Below, piece after piece: positions 20,426-34,610 of a DNA stretch of 64,000 nt. Numbering within the stretch: position 1 is the stretch's first letter; every line of letters begins with the position of its first letter. Made by a program: the position numbers and the translations under genes. The notes under the pieces were generated by a model, which did no database searches, was not told the DNA's origin, and was given only the letters and a program-made list of their open reading frames with translations. The DNA comes from Anniella stebbinsi. Its lineage: Eukaryota > Chordata > Lepidosauria > Squamata > Anniellidae. The stretch is from assembly GCA_029215795.1 (NCBI GenBank), contig JARDYH010000001.1, positions 231,039,654-231,103,653 on the forward strand, read 5' to 3'.

Positions 20426-23400
20426 TTCTTGATGTAGGTAATGCCTCCATTTTTAAGGTTTCTTAGCTTCGTTCCAGAAGTTCCAGAAGCATAGGACATT
20501 TGATTTTGTTTAGTAGTGTATAAAATTTACTCGGCAAAAGTGTTGCTGCCCAACTCTTCCAAACTGTCATCACCGTTCCTGGGTGTCTCATTCTTCCCTA
20601 CGGCTGCAGCTCCGTTGCCTTCGGCCCCCTTTGAGCACCAACCCAATTTGCAAATTGTCTCAAAGAAACTTAAAAAAAAAAAAAAACAGTGAGACTCTTC
20701 CATATTAAGTGGTTTGAAGACAGTGGTGGATTACGTTTTTTTTAACATATATTGTTTTGTTTCCTTAAAGCACCCGCCTGAGTTCCATTACTATTATGTT
20801 CTCAAAATGGGATTAAAAATGTGTTGCCATGCTGTGTTGAATGACCTGATTTTCCTTAAATGAAAGGTATTCGAGCCCCATGGAGGAATTGCTGCTGTGT
20901 ATGACAGCCCAGTTAAATTTAAAAATATGAAGCAATTGTACATAATGTTTGTATGTATGTATCTTTCATGTATGTCAGCAGTCTCTGTGAAAATCTAATG
21001 ACTTCGACTCTCTGCATATTTAAACACCAATATGTCATTATGTCAGCATGTTTATCCCCCACCCCAACTCCTAGAATGTCTTTCCCAACTACTCACTTGG
21101 CTAGGTTTTGTTTAGTAATGTTATGATATCTGTAGAAGTCTCCACTGTCTTGAGGCTGCAGTGCAGCAGAATTACTGGAGAAGCATGTGTGTTCACTCTT
21201 AAACACACCACAAAGCTAATCTTAAAGCAAGTGGCGGTGAAATGTACATTGGTCTCAATAAGACCCTATTTTCTACAAATCAGTGATAATATGGATCTTG
21301 TTTTTTCATGTATTCCTCTAGTGCAGCCTTCAAGTTGGTACCATTCCAAATTTTTGGACTTCAACTCCTATAAGCCTTATCTAGCATAGCCAATGCTCAT
21401 GAAGCCTGGGAGTTGTAGTCCAAAACATCTAGATTTATGGACTTCAGAGTGTTCAGATCGCTTTGCATACACCATATTTGATCTGGAGTTCTGCTCATTG
21501 GGTCTTCTCTCCTTCACATTCTTATCCCCCTGCAAAAAAACATCTGTGCCCTCTTCAAAATACAACGGAGATGGTACAGGGGTTGCAAGGGGAAAGAGGG
21601 ATCAACATTAAAACACACACATGCACACATTTCTTCATCCCACCCACACTTCTGTCTGTGGAAGCCTTTTCTTGACTGCAAACAGAATGCCACCTTTGGA
21701 TCTTGGAATTCTGGCTTACAACAACCCTATAGTATAGATCAGCATTATCCCAATGGTGTGAACTGAGACCTGTTGAGAAAATGGGTTGCCTAATATCCCT
21801 AGCAACACAGGTGTGATTCAATCCTTTATTTGTTGCTTAGTCTCTTTTCCCCCTACACTGCACCAGTTGATATGCTCCTTCCCTCTGATTATGTATGCGA
21901 GGAAGGTATTTGCACAGAGAAGAGCGAAGGGGTGGTACAGAATCCAAAACTTGGAAGAAAAGTCTTGGATTGTCTTCCCTTTGGGAGTAGCATTGTTATT
22001 CCAAATACAAAGAGGCACTAGGAATAGTTCCTAACAAACTTAGATAAGGACCTTGAATGCAGTGCATTAATACAGTGCAATTCCGAGGGGGGGGGGGAAT
22101 AGAATAATAGGTAACAGAGAGATGCATTTATGGTTAAATGACCTTATAACAAACACATTTAAAAGTAAGATGTTTAAGATTAAATTCAAAGGGGAATTGG
22201 GATATTTTTCAGCTAAAAGGAAACAGTTTTTTCAGCTCGGTCTCACATTAGATGAGATGCAGGAGCAGTCTCCTGACTTGAACATATTCTGAAATACAAG
22301 GGTGTGCGATCACAGATTTGCTGGAAAGAACTGTGAGGCGAAGGGAGTTATAAAACCTTTATGCATAAGCTGTTTTCCCCAATGTCTCCCACCCTGTGGG
22401 GAGGAAAGCAACTTAAGAAGGGCAATTTTAATCAGGAAAAGGGTTAAGCATGTGAGTATACCATCCCAGTACCAATCAAATGAACAGCCTCCCACTGCCA
22501 TGTTTTAGTAAAATGAAAACTGAGTGGCTGTCTGGACTCCTGTTTTCTGCATATTGTCTAGTTCAGCCATCAGTTGGCCAGGCTGAAGAATATAATTTCT
22601 CATACCAAGTAGTGATATTCAAATCTTTTGGTGCTTGGATGTCTATTTATAACTCAAGGCATCTGCCAAATTACTAATATCCCCCCCAAAGACACAGCAT
22701 TGTCAAATAAGAAAGGAACAGCTTCACTTGGCTAAGGTATCTCTGCGTGATGGGAAAAGCAGGTGCCTTTTACCACAAGTTCACCTGTGGGTGTGCAGTC
22801 TTAATTGGCCTGCAAGATCCACAAATTAGCAGTTGTTTGGACTTTGTAGTAACTTGAGGGATGCTGATACATTCCTTTTCCAGTGGGACTCCTACAGTCT
22901 TCCTCTCCATCTCAACTCTTGTGATGTATATGGCCATAGAGAATGTAATATGAATTCACATGTGTCAAAAAGTCTATTTGGGGTGGGGGGTGGAGATGAT
23001 CTGGCAACATAGCTTGAGAACAGGAATGTAACACTTCCATGATGGGGTGAGATCTGAGTAATCCATGCACAGGTCAGCATTGCTGCCATGGTGGAAAGCC
23101 TATCTGTTATTAATATTAGTACTTAAGTCACTTCTCACTGCAAAAAGCAGTCTCAAAGTGACATATTAATTATGCATTTCTGTATTGGTATAATGGGGAG
23201 GGGACCCAAATCAATATAAACAATCAGCACAATAAAAGCATAATCTAAAAATCAGTACCACTTGAAAATTGTTCATCCACAATATACCTCCCACAAAAAG
23301 TTTCTCCCCCTCCCCCATCACATCCTTTACAGCCTAGAATGCACATCACAAAATCAGCCCACAACGATTGGGCCACAACTAATGTCCAAATGCCTGGGAA

Positions 23401-26400
23401 GATCGTCTTCACCCGGCATTGAAAAGATGACAGTGTTGGCGTCACACAAGTTTCCTTAGGGAGAACATTCTGTGAACATGGGACACAGAAAAGACCTGTT
23501 CCAATCTCCGCTCCCACCCACCCACACACTCACATTTCAAGTTTCTCCAAGGATCAAATGTAATTTGTCCTGACTGGCTGTGCTCATACTCCAGTTAAAT
23601 CATTTGTTGTTCATCACTGTTAAGCTACGAAGGCAAATGAGCAATAAATAAATATAGTGGGGACAGAAGAGTTAGAAAGTATTGGACCCTTACCTATTAC
23701 TCTCCAGATGTGTTGCAGGCCCCATAATTCCCTGTGAGCCATGCTGGCTAAGAATTGTGGGACGTGGAAGTCAACAGATCTTCAGGGATTCCGGCTGGGG
23801 AAGGCTGGGGTAGATGACCTGTTAATCTTCCTGTATAAATATAGAACCCAGCATGTCTTGAGCGCTTCTCATGAAGTTGATCATATTCTGAAGTGAGCAG
23901 GCTGGGATTAAAATAGTAAAACTGTCTAATACCAGGCTTCTGAAAGTGCAAGTCCGACAACCTTATGAGATTAAAAACAGCTGCCAGACATGGTACAAAT
24001 TTGTTTGACCATCAATGCAAGTGGTGAATACATCTTGATTAGACCAGGAGTAGGCATACTGACACACCTCAATGGTGAATGCATGCATGCGTACACACAT
24101 TTCTAATGCCCCAGTGACTATGCCAAGCAACACTATGCTCCCTCGCTTGGATTAGTTGCTGACTCTGGAAACCAGCGAAAGAGCCCCCTATTATTTGCAG
24201 GATATTTGTTTTGATTCCTTGGAGCCCTTCCCGTAGTGCTCTATTTCTTTTCCACTGAGATGCTTGGCACCATGCCTGCGATAACAATGAGCCAAGTCAG
24301 CTTTGTTTTCCCTTAGCTACACTCGAGGAAGCTCAACCAGCTTGTGTCTTGATTGAGAGGCTTGCTATGGCAAGGTTCGAGACTTCCTGCAGTCACGCAT
24401 TTCACAGCAACATCTGTAGCGTAGCAGAGTCAACAGATCACAAATGGGCCTAATCCATCACAAGTGAGCTCATTATGGAGGAGAATGAATAGCTACTATT
24501 CGGTTGGCAAATAAGCAGGCACTTACTCAAAATAGTTGTTTTATGAGTTTTTCTTTAGGGTATCCTAACCTAGATTCAAATTCTTAGAATAGCCCAGTCA
24601 TAGAGGTTGAGTAAATGAATATGGAGTAAATCCATCGAAGCAAGCATTTTCCTTTGTGGGATTGTCATCTACTATTACCAATGATTTGCGGTCTCTCAGG
24701 AATTTGATTAAATATATCTCTGGATTTGCCCACCAGGGCAAAGATTTAAAATCTTTACAGTTCCACACGGCCATAGCTCTTTAAAGTTAATCTTGTTAAA
24801 GTATGCGGTACACCTGTGGTGGGATGAGATTATGACTCAAAGCATATTTATACCTGGGTGACTTTTCCTGCCTTGCCACAATGCTTCCATTGCCTTTACC
24901 ATTTTGTAGCAAACAAAACCACAATTATAGCAGGCTGATCCTGGTAGAAATTCTAGACCATTATATAAAAAGGAGCAGGGCGGGCAGGAGAGTGGAATGG
25001 AAAGCTCACACCGACGAGCTGCCAGAAACAACAAGGCTAAGTATAACGAGCTCAGTGTTCAACTGATATAGTCATTTTGAGATTAGTCTGGTAGCAATCT
25101 GACTAAAGAGCCAAGGCAAAGTTATTAGGGTCCTTTTACAAGAGTTGCATATGATCCAATGTGGGGACCAGAAGAGAAATTTAACTAACTCACTCTACAT
25201 GTGATCATCGCACAGACAGCTTTTATATTTCTTCAGAGTTCATCGCCTTTCAAGCTGCCACTCTGTGTTTCCAGAGAATGATCTCAGGTGTGTATCGCCT
25301 GCTCTTCTGTCCAGCAACGTACTTGAATCTAGTGTCCAAGAATCAGCAAATGGTTGCCATTGGTTTGATTTGGACATTAGGCTTCCAGTGAAAGAAGGAG
25401 AAAAATCAGAAGCAGTGATGGGGAAACATGGAAGGCTCATATCTGGAAGATGGCAGCAGCATCTCCCTACCCCCCAAATAAATTTCTGTGAATGGGTCAG
25501 CTCAATTGCACATGGAAGGTCTGATCTGGATGTATCTTTGGAGTCTAGCGCTCCTCACCTCCCAGCTCATTCTCAGGTGGCCAGCCTCCTCCTCCTCTTT
25601 TAGGATGACATTGAAAGTGTACCAATTTGGAAATCAACACAATCCATAAAATAAGATGTGCGCATACAACTACATTAAGTCCAGCAATTTTGTCTTTTAT
25701 CTGCATTAGTTCGGAACTAACATGGGAATCCAAAGCCTCATGTATGTTCCAAATCTGTAGTGATAATGTGGGACACGACTCAGAGTGCTTATGCTTTGGC
25801 CCCACATTCAGAATTATTCTACTTCTCAGGGCAAAACAGGCATTACTTTAAACATTTGTCTAATAGCTACACCCCCATTTCTAATTTAGAGTAGGTGCAG
25901 GGCCCCCCAATCTGGGTCAGGTCCCTAGCCTTGCAGGGGTAGCAGGGCTTTTAAGAGCTGGATCTCAAAATGAAAAGAAGACATAGCTGCTAGACACACA
26001 TTTAAAGTCATGCCTGCTCAGGCCCTGAAAGTCCTAGAAATCAGAAAGGATGCTGCGTCTTTCTCTCAAGGACTTTGTCTGGACCACTTCATGGAAAAGG
26101 GGGCAAGAATTATTCTTTCTACTTTTAGGCAAGCTTCTGAGGACTACACCTGTCACTTCTATTTGCATAGGCTGACAAAGGATAACCACATGTCTTGTAA
26201 ATAATCTAGCCTTGGCTTTAGACCGTTTAGAAGAGATGACATGTAACACTGAGACATCCATCAAGCTGCTGCTTACGAAAACTTGTTTTCATTTTGGTTT
26301 ATAGTGCACAAGACCATTTGGTTGGAAACAATACCATCTTGAATTGGCATTGCATGAAAGTTAGGGATTACATGGAACACCCAAGGGTTTTTGCCTTTAT

Positions 26401-27271
26401 TTTCTACTTGCCGTAGGCCTCGACCTTCTTTCATTCAAATCATGTTTCTGTGTTAATTTAAATAATGAGATTCCTTTCTGTGCAAGCATTTTTCTTTTTC
26501 TCAGAGATTACTCATTTTTAAAGTTTGAGAATGACTTAAAATTCCACTGTCTGTGAACTTTCATGCACACAAGGCATTAATCACTGTGAATGCTTACGAA
26601 GAAATGCTAACAGGATTAACAAAATGAAATTTCCTGTGTGTTATGTCTCATGAAGAAGGTAACTCCAAACCACAGAATTCAACTGGGTTTTGTGTGTGTG
26701 TTTTGTTTTGTTTTTTGAGTGGGGCAGCGGGGAGAGAAAATTTGTTGAGTATTAATTCACATTGTACTTTGTTTAATGCAAGTTCACATTAAGAAAGGTG
26801 CAGGAAGCTGGAATGTAAGAGAACATGCATATTTTACAGAATAATAAACCAATAAAAGACATTACACCAGCAAAGTACCTAGATATATGTCCAACTCCCC
26901 AATCCTACTATCTCGTGTAGTGATGAATAAATATGTAGTATTATGTCATAGCAACAACTGTTACAGCAGTACAAAATGTGGGCATTGCATTCGAATCCTT
27001 CTGCCTAGGGTACAGTGGATGGTTGCTCAGAACAGAGCCTTTTTGGCAGTGGTACCCAAAGTTGTGGGACTCTTTCTAAGCAAGTTTATTCTTCCTGTAA
27101 CAAAGTGATCTTGCAGACTTGGCAGCTCTGCCTGATGAGCTGTCTGACGAGAGGGAGGCATCTCCTCCATGACAGAATCAGGGATGCAGGGGAGAGCACA
27201 GCCTCATTGACAGTTGGGACTGGCAGCTAACCTGGGAGGGAAAAGGTGGGGGATTTGATCTAAATCTGTCT
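20426..27271. other. Intergenic stretch, no gene seen
   Basis: Contains two GTTGTAGTCC-type MITE fragments (21325-21432 and 23702-23815), a (G)12 run near 22086 and a short GTTTT repeat near 26700. Open frames are all under 115 codons and unsupported. Confidence 0.65.
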
Positions 27272-27558
27272 TTGTCAAATGCATATATAGGGCCTGTTCA
27301 GAATACACTTTAAACCCTTATGGTTAAGGCTTTTGGTTAAGCAGCAGGGTTTAAGGTAATTTGTGTGATGCACTTTGCTAAACCCTGCTCACTCACTAAC
27401 CAAAGCCAGACCATCTGCAGCAGGGTTAGTGGCTCTAACCATGGCTTAAAGTGTTGTCTGTGACAGCACGACTTGTGGCTAGTGCTAACCCCAGAGAACC
27501 ACAGTTTTGCTAACTATTGAGCCTGAAGTGTCACCTGACCAGGCCCATGGTTGTCAAA
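27272..27558. mobile_element. hAT-like MITE with 8-bp flanking duplication
   Basis: The ends GGGCCTGTTCAGAATACACT (from 27290) and the reverse complement GGGCCTGGTCAGGTGACACT (ending 27546) form imperfect terminal inverted repeats. TTGTCAAA occurs at 27272-27279 and again at 27551-27558, a likely 8-bp target duplication. The interior is full of TGGTTA/TAACCA words. A related but more decayed copy lies at 56880-57105. Confidence 0.65.
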
Positions 27559-28157
27559 AGGACCCCATGGTCATAGTTAGTGTAGCTAGGAATTGTAACC
27601 AATTTGTTTCTTTTGTTCCTGAGTACACGTTCTGTGTGTTGAGCCATGTTTTCCATCTGCAAACCCTTTCTTTTTGCCTATGAATAAATCAGACTCAATT
27701 TGAATAGTCAGTAACTGCTGTGGCATAATTTTAGAGATTCCTTCCTCACAGACCTCCCCCACGGTGCCTTATCCTTGGCTTTCTGTGACAAAGGTCATGG
27801 GTGCTCCTGGTCCAGCCAGAGAAAAATGGCAGCGGGGAGTGATGGCAGTGACGCTACATGAGAAGACCTTGGGTATAATCAGTGGAAGCTGATCATACCC
27901 AAGAACTCTAAAGGAGCTATCCAAGGTGTTCCACAATTATAGTTCTGACTGAAACTCGGAACAGATTCACCATCCCACTGACATCAGAGCCACCAGCCTC
28001 CATTGGCTATAATTAGCTATTTATGGATATTGGAAAGCCTCCTGAGTCACACAGAGTTGGATGAGACATTGGAGAGTTGAATGGGGCAATCATAGAGTTG
28101 AATGGGACAACTTCCCATTCAGTGCAGGCTTTGCTATATGGTGCAGCTTCAGCATTC

Positions 28158-28560
28158 CATAAGAACATAAGAGCCATGCTGGATCAGACTGAGAGTCTAT
28201 CTAGTCCAGTGCTCTGTTCACACAGTGGCCAACCAGCTATCAGCCAGAGACCAACAAAGCAGGACACGGTGCAACAGCACCCTCCCACCCATGTTCTGCA
28301 ACAACTGGTGCATATAAGCTTACTGCCTTGGATACTGGAGGCAGCACATAGCCATCAGAGCTAGTAGCCATTGATAGCCTTCTCCTCCAGGAATTTATCT
28401 AACCCCCTTTTAAAGCCATCCAAGTTGGTGGCCATCACTACATCTTGCAAAGTGGCCATCAAGCCTTTGCTGAAATACCTCCAGCGATGGAGACCCCGCC
28501 ACCTCCCTCGGACACCTTTCCTGGTACCCACCAAGTTTTCCCCCCTCCCTCCTTTTTTAA
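28158..28560 (-). mobile_element. CR1 LINE fragment, 3' end
   Basis: The low-coordinate end has CATAAGAACATAAGAG, which on the - strand is the octamer-type TTCTTATG tail of CR1 LINEs. It is followed by GCCATGCTGGATCAGAC and GTCTATCTAGTCCAGTGC. It parallels the 49705 copy up to the phrase GGTGGCCATCACTACATCTT and then diverges. It is 5'-truncated. Confidence 0.8.
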
Positions 28561-31500
28561 AACTTAACACATGTAGTCTTACCAGCAGCTGGGATTGATG
28601 TGAAATAGGGTTTTTTTGTTAGAACTGTGGGTTCAAAGGAGTTGTTTTGTGCATTGGGGCTCAGACCCCACCTCTACCTTGTACTCAGGCTTTGGGGCAA
28701 GTTACTTCTCCCACAACTCCCATTTGTGTAGTGTCCAGGACATTTTTTTAAAATTGCCAAATATGACCAAAACAATTGCCCATCCCACCTTAGTGTATGG
28801 ACTAGTGTGGAGGTAGGTGATCTTTCATTACTATTATTACATGTCACACTGACATTTTGAAACCCCTGAACTCTGAATAAGCATAATGAATAAGCATAGG
28901 AATTTGTTGTTTAAGCATGACTAATATCTGTTCTGAAATTCATTGCCACATGATGGCCATTGGCTTAGATGGTTATAAGGGGAGATTAAATATTTGTAGG
29001 CATGTCTGTCAATGGCTAGTGTAATGGTTAGTGTCCAAAGGCAATGTGTCTCTGCATATATGTATATTAAATTATATTTACACCCCACATCAGGCAAGAT
29101 GGGCTCCCAAACCAGCTTACAATAGTTAAAATCTAATAAAAACAGTATTAGAGGTACAATACAGGCATTCCTTTTGGAGTTCCCCTAGGCAAGACCACTT
29201 TAATGGGGGGGAGCTCTCTCAGCTAGTCTACCTTCTAACCATTATTGCCATCAGTTGCCATTGCTCCTCCTCCTCCTCTTTCCCATCACTGTTGCCACTT
29301 GCTTGCTTGACAGAGGGAGAGACAGTGAGCAAGTAGATAATAACATCTATGGCTCCTCCTTCTCACCACCACCATTATCTGGATCGGAGAGGCAGGTGAA
29401 CAAACAGGTTGCAATGTTGAAGAGGAGGAGCCAATCCAGGGGACCCCTGTCAATGGGCCCCTACTAGGGTTGGGCCCTCAGCAAGTGCTCAACCATGCCT
29501 ATCTTTGACGCTGGTTATAAAAACAGGAGTGGGTGTCTGGCTGTCTCTTCCAGTCCCTGGCAGTGGTTAGTAATAGCCAAGTTCCAGGCTCCTCCAGAGG
29601 GACTCAGTGGATTGCTGATGGTAAAGAAGCAGCTCCTCCATTAATCCTAGTATCAATCAGTTGCTGAGGAGCAATAGTGGGAAGAAGGCGCAAGCGTTCA
29701 AGCAAGACCAGCCCTAGGATAATAGCACTGTGGGTGAGGAGTGCCTTTGGTGCCCCCCCCCCAAGTGTGCTGCTGCCTCCTACAAGGACCCATGCATATG
29801 TGTACAAAGCTGGGGGATACATGTGAGAATTATTGCATGCACATCCTACAAGGTTCATCAGACAAGCGTTTTATCTCATGCTCACTATTGCCCACTTACA
29901 GATCGCCCTGCCTCCTGCAAGCCTCCTGCTCCTTCCACTCGTTTTTCCATAGCAAAATAGACCTCTTTTAATCTGACTTAAAAAAAAAAAAAAACGGAAT
30001 GTACCACGATCTCCTGCTGTGTGCAGGAAAAGTGGCACAATAAAAACAGTCTCTGAATGGGCCACGTGGTCATTACTTCCTCTTTTCCCTTTGGGAAGAA
30101 TGAGGAAGTGCAGGGAAGCGACAGTAAGGAAACGCGATTTCCCCCCCCATGGGATGATGCTCTCCATCTGAGACTTCTCAGAGTAGGGATGGGGTTATGT
30201 TTCTCCTGAGCATCTCCTCCAAATTCCAATTCCCTTCTGGCAGAGCTTCCTTCTGCTTCCTGGGGCTCAGTCCCACAGGTCTTCTGGTTAGAAGACCTGC
30301 TATCCTATCCACTGAGAACAACATTGCTCAAACCCTTGATCTCTCAGCCACTGTATGCACAAGCCAAAGCTCTAAAAGTCACATTCTGGGGAGTGTCAGT
30401 GAACTTTGTGTCACAGCAAAACTATCACAGGTGTTACTTTTAATGTTTTTTGTACTTTTAATATTTTTTTTCTTTTGGTGAGCATTTTTCATTTTAAAAT
30501 ATCCATTATTTTTATCTTTAAAAATAATTTTAAAAAGTTATATTTTTTTTAAAAAAATGGTATTTAGCTGACCTATTACAGCTTACAGCTTTTATTGATT
30601 TAGTGCTCATAGTGTGTACAGTGGAAGTGTTCGGCAACATTGCTGCAAAATAAAGCTGTGCACCACTGATTTTTACCTAGCGCAAATGACATCAAATTGA
30701 AAATTGAGAAAAGAAACATACTTTAAAGCTAATTGAAGGGAGATCATTGTTGTAGTTAGTACCCAAGCAACCTGTAGAACCTTGAAAGAACGGTTACAGA
30801 CCTTTGCTTTTTGCCATCCTAGCTCACTGCAGAGAGTACATTAAAAACACAGCCATTGAGCTCAGCTTGGCACCGCCTTCAGTTCAGCTTTGCGCTCTCC
30901 TTTAGCTCAGCACCTTTAGGAGTAGTCAACCGCCTGGCTCGCCCATCCCAAAGCCAACCCCGCCTTCAAGCCCTTGGTTGGGACTTCCCTGAGGTTTCCA
31001 GTTGGGTGCTGTGGCAAGCAGAATGCCAGACTGGCAGGATGGCCCTTCATCTGATCCAGCAGAACTCTTCCGTTTTACGAGCCTTACCCAAAGCGTCTTG
31101 CACACAGGAGCAAGATGCTTGTGTGCTGCTATGACCAAGTTGTCTCCATCTGCTTTCATGAAGATTGAGTTGTTGCATAAGATGCTGTAAGAGTAAATGT
31201 GAAAAGATATAGGTGCATGGAATGTGGCCAGGGATGTAAAAGATTAGATGTTCCAGAGAAACCAAAACATTCTCACTATTATAAATCAGTTTCTCTCCCA
31301 AGGCATTCCAGCTAAGTGATTCTGATTTATCAGGTCTTCTCCCCTGGGTAATCCCCGTCTCGTTTTAGTAGCCTGAACCTGTCTGCCTAGCTCTCTCAGT
31401 GTTTCTCAAATTTCTCATACTTGATCACACTTATTTTCAGGAAAATCAACTGGAAGCATCCTTCAGTAAATTCATTGAAAAGATTTACTTTGGAAGCATA

Positions 31501-33739
31501 ACATCTGTTACCAGTTTTAATTAATAATAATTACATTCATTCATTTTATTTAACAGTTTATCAAAACATTTAACAATGATCCTTTCCATGTATTCCAAAT
31601 GTCCTTCAGAGATATGGGAATGTGGAGCCTAAAGCTCACTTCCAGGTCATCAAAGTAAATCCTGCTGATTTCAATGGGATTGACTTTGAAGTGTTGTTAG
31701 GATTGCTGCAAAGACAACAGCCAAGAAATGGGAGAATTTGCTCAACATCCAAATTTCAAGGTATGCATTTATGAAAGCTTTTAATCATTTCATTTCGTCT
31801 TCCATGGTGCAGTTCTCTCAAGACATATCACTATGCCCATGACTGTATTCTGGGAGTGACTGAGCTAAGGTTTCTGTGTTCCCAGTCTGTAGACAGGACA
31901 AGAGATGCAGTGCACAGCCTTCTTATACCTGAAAATTGTCAAGTGAGAAATTGAGCTCCTAACAAATCAGCAACACTTGATATGACCCACTTTATCAGAA
32001 GCTTTTAATATGAGGATACCATTTCTATCAGCTCCAAAAGATGTTTTGTGGCTATTCACAAGAGCTCCCTCCGCATGAAGTTTCAGTGTGTGGAGGAGGG
32101 AAGTAGGGTTGCGCTGACCATGTCCACCCTCCACATCTTAGGTGAAATGTGAAAGCCTTTGCACATAGGCCCCTCCTGCCAATGGTCCACTCAAGGCATC
32201 GTGGGCACAACCCTGCTTACTTTGCCATGCTTCAATCATAAGATGTGGAAGGAGTCTCTTGAGAAGAGTTCAAATGAAATTTACCATTTTCCTATTTCAT
32301 CATGCATTAAAGGAGGAATTAACAATTGGGATGCAAAAGTTTTTCACGGGATTAACATTTCATCCCTACATCAAAGCATTTCCTAATTCTTTGTTCTTAA
32401 CACTTCTTCCGGCACGTTTAATGTCTTGTTGTTCTAGTTCGTTTCTTCTTCTTTTTAAACTGGAAATCAAACTAACTAAAAAAAAAGGTGACTTTTATTA
32501 ATAGTAATTGGTCTAGTGCTAAACATATATACATGTTAATTTCTCGTTGCCATACTGGCTTCTGTGCCCATTGTCTTCAAGCAAATGTTTCTGCAGAGCC
32601 ATCAAAACCAACTTCCCTTCATTTGACAAAAACAAGCTTCCAAAGAAATATTACCACCAAATCCATTGACTAAAAAGATACTTCCTCCCACTCATAAAAA
32701 CGTATGTGCAGAAATGCCCAAGGCGTAAATGAGACATGCTGAAACAAAGCTTCCCAGCTGCCGTGTGCTCTTATCTTTTTGAGAAATTTCTGGCACCTGA
32801 AGGCTACAACCTTTGCAATGTTTGGGAGAAGCATAACAATCCCCAGACGTTTCTGTTGTCTAGGGGTGCAATTGAAGAAGAAAAAAGTTAGGTCTTTGAA
32901 ATCTGTTGGATTTAACTGCTTGAACGTCTGCATAGATCCTGCTGAATATGAAGAGAATTCCACCACACAATAAACGCAGGTGTGCCAGAGCGTATACTGA
33001 AGAGGCAGCTGCAGCCAATGCTGGTTCTCATGACTGCATGATACATGTTAGTGCTATCAAACATCTGTTTGCTGCATTCATGCTCTCCATTTTCAACCAT
33101 TCAAGCATGAAGTAGTGATGCTGCCAAATTTTGTAATTCACTTGTTTATCAAAACTTGCTAGTTGTAATGTTCACCCTTGAATCGAGCCTGTATTGATGT
33201 ATTACAAATTTGCTGTTGAAATCAGAAATGATTGAGAGTTTGGGAACATGCAGTAAAATAGTATACAGATTCCCCTACCCTATATTGTCAGTTGTCCCAC
33301 CATCTAGAACCCCCCCCCCAACCCCAGAATATATTGAAACAGTCCCATTAGCTGCTTCCCTGGTTGTCGCCATCACCGCAGCTCTGACTCCAAGGAGGAA
33401 GACTCTGAGGGTCCATCTTCCTACTGACATTAGGTAAAGGCAAGTAAATGTCACATGACATCATGCAGGCAAGCCATGTGAAAACAAGCAATCCCAAAGG
33501 GGGCATATATGACATCATGCCATAGTACGTAATTTCAAGCCACAGCTCGCAAAATGCACTTTGATATTGCACATGTGCAAAAATGTATATACATGGAACA
33601 AGATTATATATTAACGGAGAACTCTCATCCGAGCTCATATGGACAAATTCATTACATCCCAAAGAAATAATTTGCTCAGAGTAAGTTCACAGATAGTACC
33701 TTATCACTTCTTAGTATCTTATCACATATTTTATCTTGT
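28561..33739. other. Intergenic stretch, no gene seen
   Basis: A SINE/LINE tail-like piece lies at 29060-29165. A + strand CR1 3' fragment at about 31020-31080 reads GGATGGCCCTTCATCTGATC, then CAGCAGAACTCTTCC. A CAATGGG-type fragment lies at 31640-31712. A/T runs at 29978-29996 and 30460-30560 have no further interpretation. The open frame at 30856-31134 overlaps the CR1 tail and is not supported. Confidence 0.6.
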
Positions 33740-34610
33740 ATCACACATAATTTTGTACTTCTCTATCATGTCTCACCTTACTCACCTTTTGTCTAAGCGA
33801 AACCACCCCACATGTTGTAAGCTTTCCTCATAGGGGAGTTTCTCCACCCCCTTAATCTTTTCAGTTCCTCTTGTCTGCACTTTTCCCAACTCTACAATAC
33901 CCTTTTTTAGGGGCAGTGACCAGAATTGTACAGTATTTTAAGTATAGTTATACCATAGATTTGTATAAGGGGAGTGTGATCTTGGCAGTTTTATTTTCAA
34001 TTCCTTTCCTTATTATGCCTAACATGAAATTTGCCTTTTTCACAACTGCTGCACACTGGGTTGACATTTTCACTGAGCTGTCCACCACAACTCCAAGATC
34101 TTTTTCTTGGTCAGTCACCACTAGCTCAGATCCCACCATTATATATATAAAGTTGTTGTTGGTGGTGGTTTTGCTCCAGTGTGGATCAATTTGCAGTTGC
34201 TTACACTGAACTGCATTTGCTATTTTGATGCCCATTCACCAAGTTTGGAGAGAGCCTTTGAGAGCTCTTTGTGATCCCTTTTGGTTTTAACAACTGTTAA
34301 AAACTTAGTATCATCAGCAAACTTGGCCACGTACGTCACTGCTCATTCCTAATTCCATATCATTTATGAACAAGTTGAAAAGCATTGGTCCCAATACCAA
34401 TTCCTGTGGGACCCAATTGTTTACATCCATCCATTGAGAGCATTTATCATGTATTCCTACTCTCTTCTTTCTGTTCTTTAACCAGTTAGTGATCCATAAG
34501 AAGACCTCTCCTCTTATTCTGTGACGGCTACATTGTTGAGGGATTTTGTCAAAGGCCTTTTGGGAGTCCAAGGAAGCAATGTCTACCAGATCATCACTCA
34601 CCTGTCCTCT
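33740..34610 (-). mobile_element. CR1 LINE ORF2 fragment (reverse transcriptase), decayed
   Basis: The - strand reading shows DIASLDSQKAFDKIPQQ (palm region) and LFLWITNWLKNRKKRVG-type sequence. VLGPMLFNLFINDMELG follows, and then [18 protein letters not shown] and [15 protein letters not shown]. This order is that of CR1 ORF2 from the palm domain to the C-terminus. The catalytic-motif segment is shifted in frame. An inactive, truncated copy. Confidence 0.88.

Noticed and set aside
33740..34610. Endogenous retrovirus
   Set aside because: The reverse transcriptase has CR1 LINE motifs and order, with no LTR, protease, integrase or envelope-like sequence nearby.
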